NCBI RefSeq assembly: GCF_022374895.2
Contig: NZ_CP092423.2
Coordinates: 4,154,001-4,218,000 of the forward strand
DNA length: 64,000 nt
Source of the DNA: Mycobacterium lentiflavum
Lineage (GTDB): Bacteria > Actinomycetota > Actinomycetes > Mycobacteriales > Mycobacteriaceae
Reading direction: 5' to 3'
In this document: piece by piece, positions 60,400 through 64,000 of the stretch
How positions within the stretch are numbered: the stretch's first letter is position 1
Layout: each line of letters starts with the position of its first letter
Made by a program: the position numbers and the translations under genes
The notes under the pieces: generated by a model
What the model was told of the DNA's origin: nothing
What the model saw: only the letters and a program-made list of their open reading frames with translations
Database searches by the model: none

Positions 60400-60588
60400 G
60401 TCCTGCAAGCGCAGTGCGGCCTTGGGGCACTGCTCTACGGCGGCGCGCACATCGATCTCGCGATCGGGCGGCACCGGTGCGTCCGCAATCTGCACCACGT
60501 CCTCGTCGCCCAGTTCGAAGATATCCTGGGCGAGCGATTCACAAAAGCCGTTGGCCTCGCACAAGGTCTCGTCGACGGTCACGCGCAT
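60397..60588 (-). CDS. Small ferredoxin ([3Fe-4S]/[4Fe-4S] type)
   Basis: 63 residues from the ATG at 60588, six bases after AAGGAGG; a long upstream extension in frame lies inside the CoA-transferase gene. Cluster ligands Cys10, Cys16 (CEANGFC) and Cys54 (QCPKAAL). The second Cys of the 4Fe motif is replaced, as in the 3Fe-4S ferredoxins that feed cytochromes P450. Its start is 11 bp from the CoA-transferase stop. The P450 that it may once have served is a remnant just downstream on the other strand; it might now serve a Rieske enzyme. Confidence 0.85.
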   Translation of the reverse strand: MRVTVDETLCEANGFCESLAQDIFELGDEDVVQIADAPVPPDREIDVRAAVEQCPKAALRLQD

Positions 60589-60599
60589 CAGTTGCCTCC

Positions 60600-62990
60600 T
60601 TATAGGCCCTTCGGGCGGGTTCCGATCACCCCGCCGGCAGCGAGGTTCGCCAGATCTTCGTCGGTCAGCCCGCACCGATCGCGCAGTACTTCTCCATTGT
60701 GCTCGCCTAGTAGCGGCGGTGGGCGAAGCAGCCACCGATCCTGTCCGGTAAGCGAGGCGAACGGCGGGCATGGATACAGGGCTGACCCGATGCTCGAATG
60801 CCGCAGCTCTTCGAAAAACCCCCGGTCGTGCAGTTGGGGATTCTCGGTCACCAGCGACGGCGAGACCACCGGCGCCGCAGGCACACCCGCGCTCGCCAGC
60901 CGCTCCACCGTCGACTCCAGAGGCTGCCCGGCGAACCACTGCCGCAGCCGGTCGTCGATGTCGTCGGCGTGCTCGCGTCGCCCGGCGGTGGTGCCCAGAC
61001 CCTCGTCACACCAGGCCGGGCGCCCCATCACATCGACGAGCGCGGCCCACTGCAGGTCGTCGCGCACGGTGACCGCTATCCATTCGTCGTCTCCCGTGCA
61101 CCGGTAGAGGTTCTGAATCGACCCCCCGAAACCACGATTTCCATTGCGGCTCAGCGTTTTTCCATAAACTTCGTATTCGATCGCCTGTATCGCGGCGGCG
61201 TTGAGCACCGTCTCGAGCATCGGCAGCTCCAGCTGCTGACCCGTTCCGGTGCGTTCGGTGAAGCTCAGCGCGGCCAGCACGGCGAAGGCGGCGTGCACCC
61301 CGGCCAGCGGGTCGCAGGCGCCGCGCGGGGCCACCGGCGGGCCATCGGGCAGGCCGGTCACCCAGGCCAGCCCGGCGAGCTGTTCCATCGTGGGGGCAAA
61401 TCCGACCCGGTCGCGCCACGGGCCGTCCAGCCCGAACGCGGGCATCCGGGCGACGACGAGTTTGGGATTGACCTCGAGCAGCACGTCGGCGGTCAGGCCG
61501 AATTGGTCCATCACGCGCGGTGAGAAGTTCTCGATCACGACGTCGGCGCCGGCCGCCAGTTTCTTGAACAGCCGCCGCCCCTCTTCGGAGCCCAAATCCA
61601 ATGTGACCGAACGCTTGTTGGTGTTCATCGCGTGGAACACCCAGCCGTACTCCCACCAGTCGTCCACGTCCTTGCGCATTCCGCCGGAGTACCGAATGCC
61701 GTCGGGACGCTGGATCGACTCGAGCTTGATCACCTCCGCGCCGAACGCAGCCAGCAGGTGGGTTGCCGCCGGCCCGGCCCAGAACGCGGTCAGGTCGACG
61801 ATGCGCACACCTTCCAGCGGACGGGTCCGCGATGCCGCCCCGACTTCGGGTCTCCTTGTGTGCCAGGGCGATTCGTCGTTGTCGGCACCCGCAGCGGCGG
61901 TCTCGCCCACCGGGGCCGCCGCGCACGCCGACATCAGCCACGGCGGGCGGGGCTGATGAAAGCCCGCGGGGTTGCGCCGGAATACCCCGCGTTCGGTGGC
62001 GTATTCCGTTTCCCGGATCGTGGCACCGTTACCCAGTGCCGCGATCGGCAGTCGGAACAGTTGGCCGAGCTCGACGATCTCCGCGACGGTGCGTTCGGCC
62101 AGCCACGGGCCGATCTGCTCGCGGATCAGGTCGCGATAAGCCCACCGGCCGATCTGAAAACGCAGCTGCTCAATCTCTTCAAGCGCCGGGCACTCGACCA
62201 TCGCCAGGAAGTCGAGCCATTGCTGACCGGTCACCATGGTGATCCCGACGTAGCCATCCTTGGCCGGCTCGATCGACGGGACTTCGGTGGTACGGCTGAT
62301 CGGCGGCACCCGCAACAACTGTGAATGCAGCCATTCGCTGCTCTGCATCAACGTCATCGCCTCGAGCATCGAGAGGTCGAGGTGCTCACCGGGACCGCCG
62401 TGCTCGACGCGACGACGCACGGCCAGCGCGCCAAACGCGGCGAACACGCCGCCCATGTACTCGCCCAGGTCGCCGCCGATCGAGATCGGGGGCCCGGCCG
62501 GATCGCCGCGGAAACCCGGCGAGCCGGCCCAGGCCTGCAGGGTGAACTCGCTGGCGGCACGGTCGGCATATGGTCCGGTCCAGCCGAAGTCGGAGATCGT
62601 GACGACGACCGCCTGCGGCGCGTCTGTGAGCAGCCGGCGCGGATCGATACCCAGCGCTGCGGCGCGGGACCGGCCGGCGGTGAGGATGATCACGTCGGCG
62701 CCCGCCAATTCGGCCCGCAGACGCTGCGAGCCGGGCGCAAAGGTCATGCTCTGCTTGCCGGCGTTGAGGTAGCTGTAGAACGGCGACGCCTGGCCGTCGG
62801 GCACCGACGAACCTGACGCCGAATAACCCCGCAGCCAATCGCCTTGCGGCGGTTCGATTTTGCGCACCCGCGCCCCGGCGTCGACCAGCAACTTGCCGCA
62901 GTAGCTGCCAGCTATCCGGTCGCTGATCTCGACCACCCGCAGCTCGTGCAGCGGTGTCGGACGGTCGTCAGACCCCTGGCTCAATTGCAT
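60600..62990 (-). CDS. Tandem class III CoA-transferase (CaiB/BaiF, two domains)
   Basis: 796 residues holding two complete family III domains. Residues about 14-380 begin LRVVEISDRIAGSYCGKLLVD with likely catalytic Asp174 in IGGDLGEYMGG. Residues about 395-790 begin VRIVDLTAFWAGPAATHLLA with Asp in GACDPLAGVHAAF. Single-domain members are about 400 residues and dimerise; here the pair is fused, as in a few mycobacterial proteins. It moves CoA between acyl groups without ATP, a second way to activate the acid next to the ligase. ATG with GGAAGGA; its promoter is shared with the divergent GntR gene. Confidence 0.88.
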   Translation of the reverse strand: MQLSQGSDDRPTPLHELRVVEISDRIAGSYCGKLLVDAGARVRKIEPPQGDWLRGYSASGSSVPDGQASPFYSYLNAGKQSMTFAPGSQRLRAELAGADVIILTAGRSRAAALGIDPRRLLTDAPQAVVVTISDFGWTGPYADRAASEFTLQAWAGSPGFRGDPAGPPISIGGDLGEYMGGVFAAFGALAVRRRVEHGGPGEHLDLSMLEAMTLMQSSEWLHSQLLRVPPISRTTEVPSIEPAKDGYVGITMVTGQQWLDFLAMVECPALEEIEQLRFQIGRWAYRDLIREQIGPWLAERTVAEIVELGQLFRLPIAALGNGATIRETEYATERGVFRRNPAGFHQPRPPWLMSACAAAPVGETAAAGADNDESPWHTRRPEVGAASRTRPLEGVRIVDLTAFWAGPAATHLLAAFGAEVIKLESIQRPDGIRYSGGMRKDVDDWWEYGWVFHAMNTNKRSVTLDLGSEEGRRLFKKLAAGADVVIENFSPRVMDQFGLTADVLLEVNPKLVVARMPAFGLDGPWRDRVGFAPTMEQLAGLAWVTGLPDGPPVAPRGACDPLAGVHAAFAVLAALSFTERTGTGQQLELPMLETVLNAAAIQAIEYEVYGKTLSRNGNRGFGGSIQNLYRCTGDDEWIAVTVRDDLQWAALVDVMGRPAWCDEGLGTTAGRREHADDIDDRLRQWFAGQPLESTVERLASAGVPAAPVVSPSLVTENPQLHDRGFFEELRHSSIGSALYPCPPFASLTGQDRWLLRPPPLLGEHNGEVLRDRCGLTDEDLANLAAGGVIGTRPKGL

Positions 62991-63039
62991 CCGTCCTTCC
63001 GATCGACACGCGATCAGAGATGCTATTTATATCATTACT

Positions 63040-63050
63040 GCTAAAATAGC
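63040..63050. promoter_or_regulatory. GCTAAAATAGC element, candidate GntR operator
   Basis: An inverted repeat GCTA/TAGC with 3-base centre, 55 bp upstream of the GntR start and 50 bp from the CoA-transferase start. It also pairs with GCTATTT at 63022 as a wider inverted repeat. Same form as 54106-54116; a degenerate copy, ACTATTTTAAG, lies at 60078. Confidence 0.5.
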
Positions 63051-63104
63051 TAAGCCAGCTGAGTGCGCGCTCGCCGCTCTTCCCGCTGCTCCTGCGAGGA
63101 TTGG

Positions 63105-63938
63105 ATGACCACCCTGGGAATCGGGCCCGATGCACGTCGCCGGTTGTCGGCGCCGAGGATCGCCGAAATCGTAGCCGACGAACTGCGCCGGCAGATCATC
63201 GACGGCGAGCTTGCCGACGGCGATCTCCTGCCGCGCCAGGAAGTACTGGTCGAACAGTTCAACGTCAGCCTGGTCTCGCTGCGCGAAGCATTGCGCATTC
63301 TAGAAACCGAGGGTTTGGTGTCGGTGCGCCGCGGTAACCGTGGCGGCGCCGTCGTGCACGCACCGGCCAAGACCAGCGCGGCCTACATGCTCGGGCTGTT
63401 GCTGCAGAGCGAGGCCGTTCAGGTCGAAGACCTGGGCATGGCGTTGCAGGAACTCGAGCCCGCGTGCGCCGCGCTCGCGGCTCAGCGGCCGGACCGGGCG
63501 GACACCCTGGTGCCAGAACTCAAGCAGGTCAACGATTCGATGGCCGAACATCTCGACGACGGGCGACTGTTCACCGAAATCGGCCGCCAGTTCCACGATC
63601 TCATCGTGCAGGGCTGCGGAAACCACACCATCATCGCGGTCGTCGGCAGCCTGGAGACGCTGTGGAGCAGCCACGAGCGTCAATGGGCCGACGAGAGCGC
63701 GGCGCGCGGCACCTATCCCTCGCTGACCCAGCGGCGTGCGGTCCTCAACACCCACGTCAAGCTCGCCGAGACCATTGCCGAGGGCGACGTCGACCGGGCA
63801 CGGCGCATCGCGGGACGTCACCTCGCCGACACGCAGACCTATGTGCTGGCCGGCCGGCCCAGCCAACGGATCTATGCCCTTTCGCCGCAGGCTCATTCTC
63901 GTTCAGGGGCACGCCCGCGCGATCTCCGGCAGTCCTGA
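63105..63938 (+). CDS. GntR/FadR-family regulator
   Basis: 277 residues from the ATG at 63105 behind AGGA. The winged helix-turn-helix at about 17-82 contains LLPRQEVLVEQFNVSLVSLR and EGLVSVRRGNRGG. The FCD effector domain (about 100-240) has metal/ligand-type His in GRQFHDLIVQGCGNH and later HVKLAETIAEGD. The family represses catabolic genes until an organic acid or acyl-CoA binds. Divergent from the CoA-transferase-ferredoxin operon and sharing GCTA-type elements with other promoters of the cluster, it is the likely local regulator. Confidence 0.87.
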   Translation: MTTLGIGPDARRRLSAPRIAEIVADELRRQIIDGELADGDLLPRQEVLVEQFNVSLVSLREALRILETEGLVSVRRGNRGGAVVHAPAKTSAAYMLGLLLQSEAVQVEDLGMALQELEPACAALAAQRPDRADTLVPELKQVNDSMAEHLDDGRLFTEIGRQFHDLIVQGCGNHTIIAVVGSLETLWSSHERQWADESAARGTYPSLTQRRAVLNTHVKLAETIAEGDVDRARRIAGRHLADTQTYVLAGRPSQRIYALSPQAHSRSGARPRDLRQS

Positions 63939-63955
63939 GGAAGCCACCCATCGGT

Positions 63956-64000
63956 ATGCGAACCGCGTTGGTCACCGGCGGCAGCGGCGGGATCGGAAAG
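63956..64000 (+). CDS. Short-chain dehydrogenase, N-terminal fragment (cut by window edge)
   Basis: The first 15 codons, MRTALVTGGSGGIGK, hold the Rossmann TGGSGGIG motif of classical SDR enzymes. It follows the GntR gene by 17 bp on the same strand, so it is probably part of the same catabolic cluster. Nothing more can be said from the fragment. Confidence 0.75.
   Translation, partial: MRTALVTGGSGGIGK

Noticed and set aside
60589..60939. Long N-terminal extension of the ferredoxin
   Set aside because: It overlaps the end of the CoA-transferase gene, and the ATG at 60588 has an AAGGAGG site and gives the standard ferredoxin length.

Overview
The window is chromosomal DNA from a Mycobacterium-type actinomycete. 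This rests on the high GC content, many GTG starts, a 3,085-residue type I fatty acid synthase next to acpS, a LdtB-type L,D-transpeptidase, Orn beside tRNA-His, and a gene order that follows M. tuberculosis from citE (Rv2498c) to the Rv2525c homologue. That backbone is interrupted by accessory blocks. Names in Rv form are homologues recalled from M. tuberculosis and were not searched.

Layout. 1-8.2 kb: a secreted-protein fragment, an SDR gene remnant, and a leucine/itaconate-type acyl-CoA operon (accD1-accA1-fadE19-maoC-citE, minus strand) divergent from the TetR gene bkaR, with two copies of a 16-bp operator-like palindrome between them. 8.2-16.2 kb: an MFS protein, the mycolate reductase CmrA, a HerA/DUF853 ATPase, Orn, tRNA-His with a strong terminator, a 37-codon cysteine-containing peptide, an MFS-cyclic-nucleotide-domain fusion and LdtB. 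16.4-26.8 kb: a 10.3-kb segment bounded by tRNA-Lys(CTT) and a 35-bp near-identical copy of that tRNA's 3' part, which is the signature of an integrated island. It carries a ferritin-like hydrolase, an amidohydrolase, a TetR, an epoxide hydrolase, a Baeyer-Villiger monooxygenase, a Rieske oxygenase remnant and an 802-residue serine-protease/S1-P1-nuclease fusion.

27-40.8 kb: a DUF3556 membrane protein, a DUF3618 protein, bcp, a small exported protein, a P450, and a complete aromatic meta-cleavage block made of two divergent operons. These are the FAD hydroxylase, C-C hydrolase and extradiol dioxygenase on one side, and tetR, hydratase, aldolase and acylating aldehyde dehydrogenase on the other. 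An M20 peptidase and acpS follow. 40.9-51.4 kb: fas, its long upstream region and a Tat-exported DUF1906 protein. 51.5-64 kb: an unassigned catabolic cluster with two Rieske oxygenases, an aldehyde dehydrogenase, a CrtC/AttH-like protein, paired MaoC-fold proteins, an NTF2-like protein, an acyl-CoA ligase, a ferredoxin, a tandem CoA-transferase, a GntR regulator, a P450 remnant and the start of an SDR.

The genes fit a generalist that degrades branched-chain, aromatic and probably terpenoid or alicyclic carbon to acyl-CoA units while building mycolate precursors through FAS-I, AcpS and CmrA. Three decayed genes (SDR, Rieske, P450) show that the accessory blocks have been remodelled. No CRISPR array, insertion sequence or integrase gene is visible.
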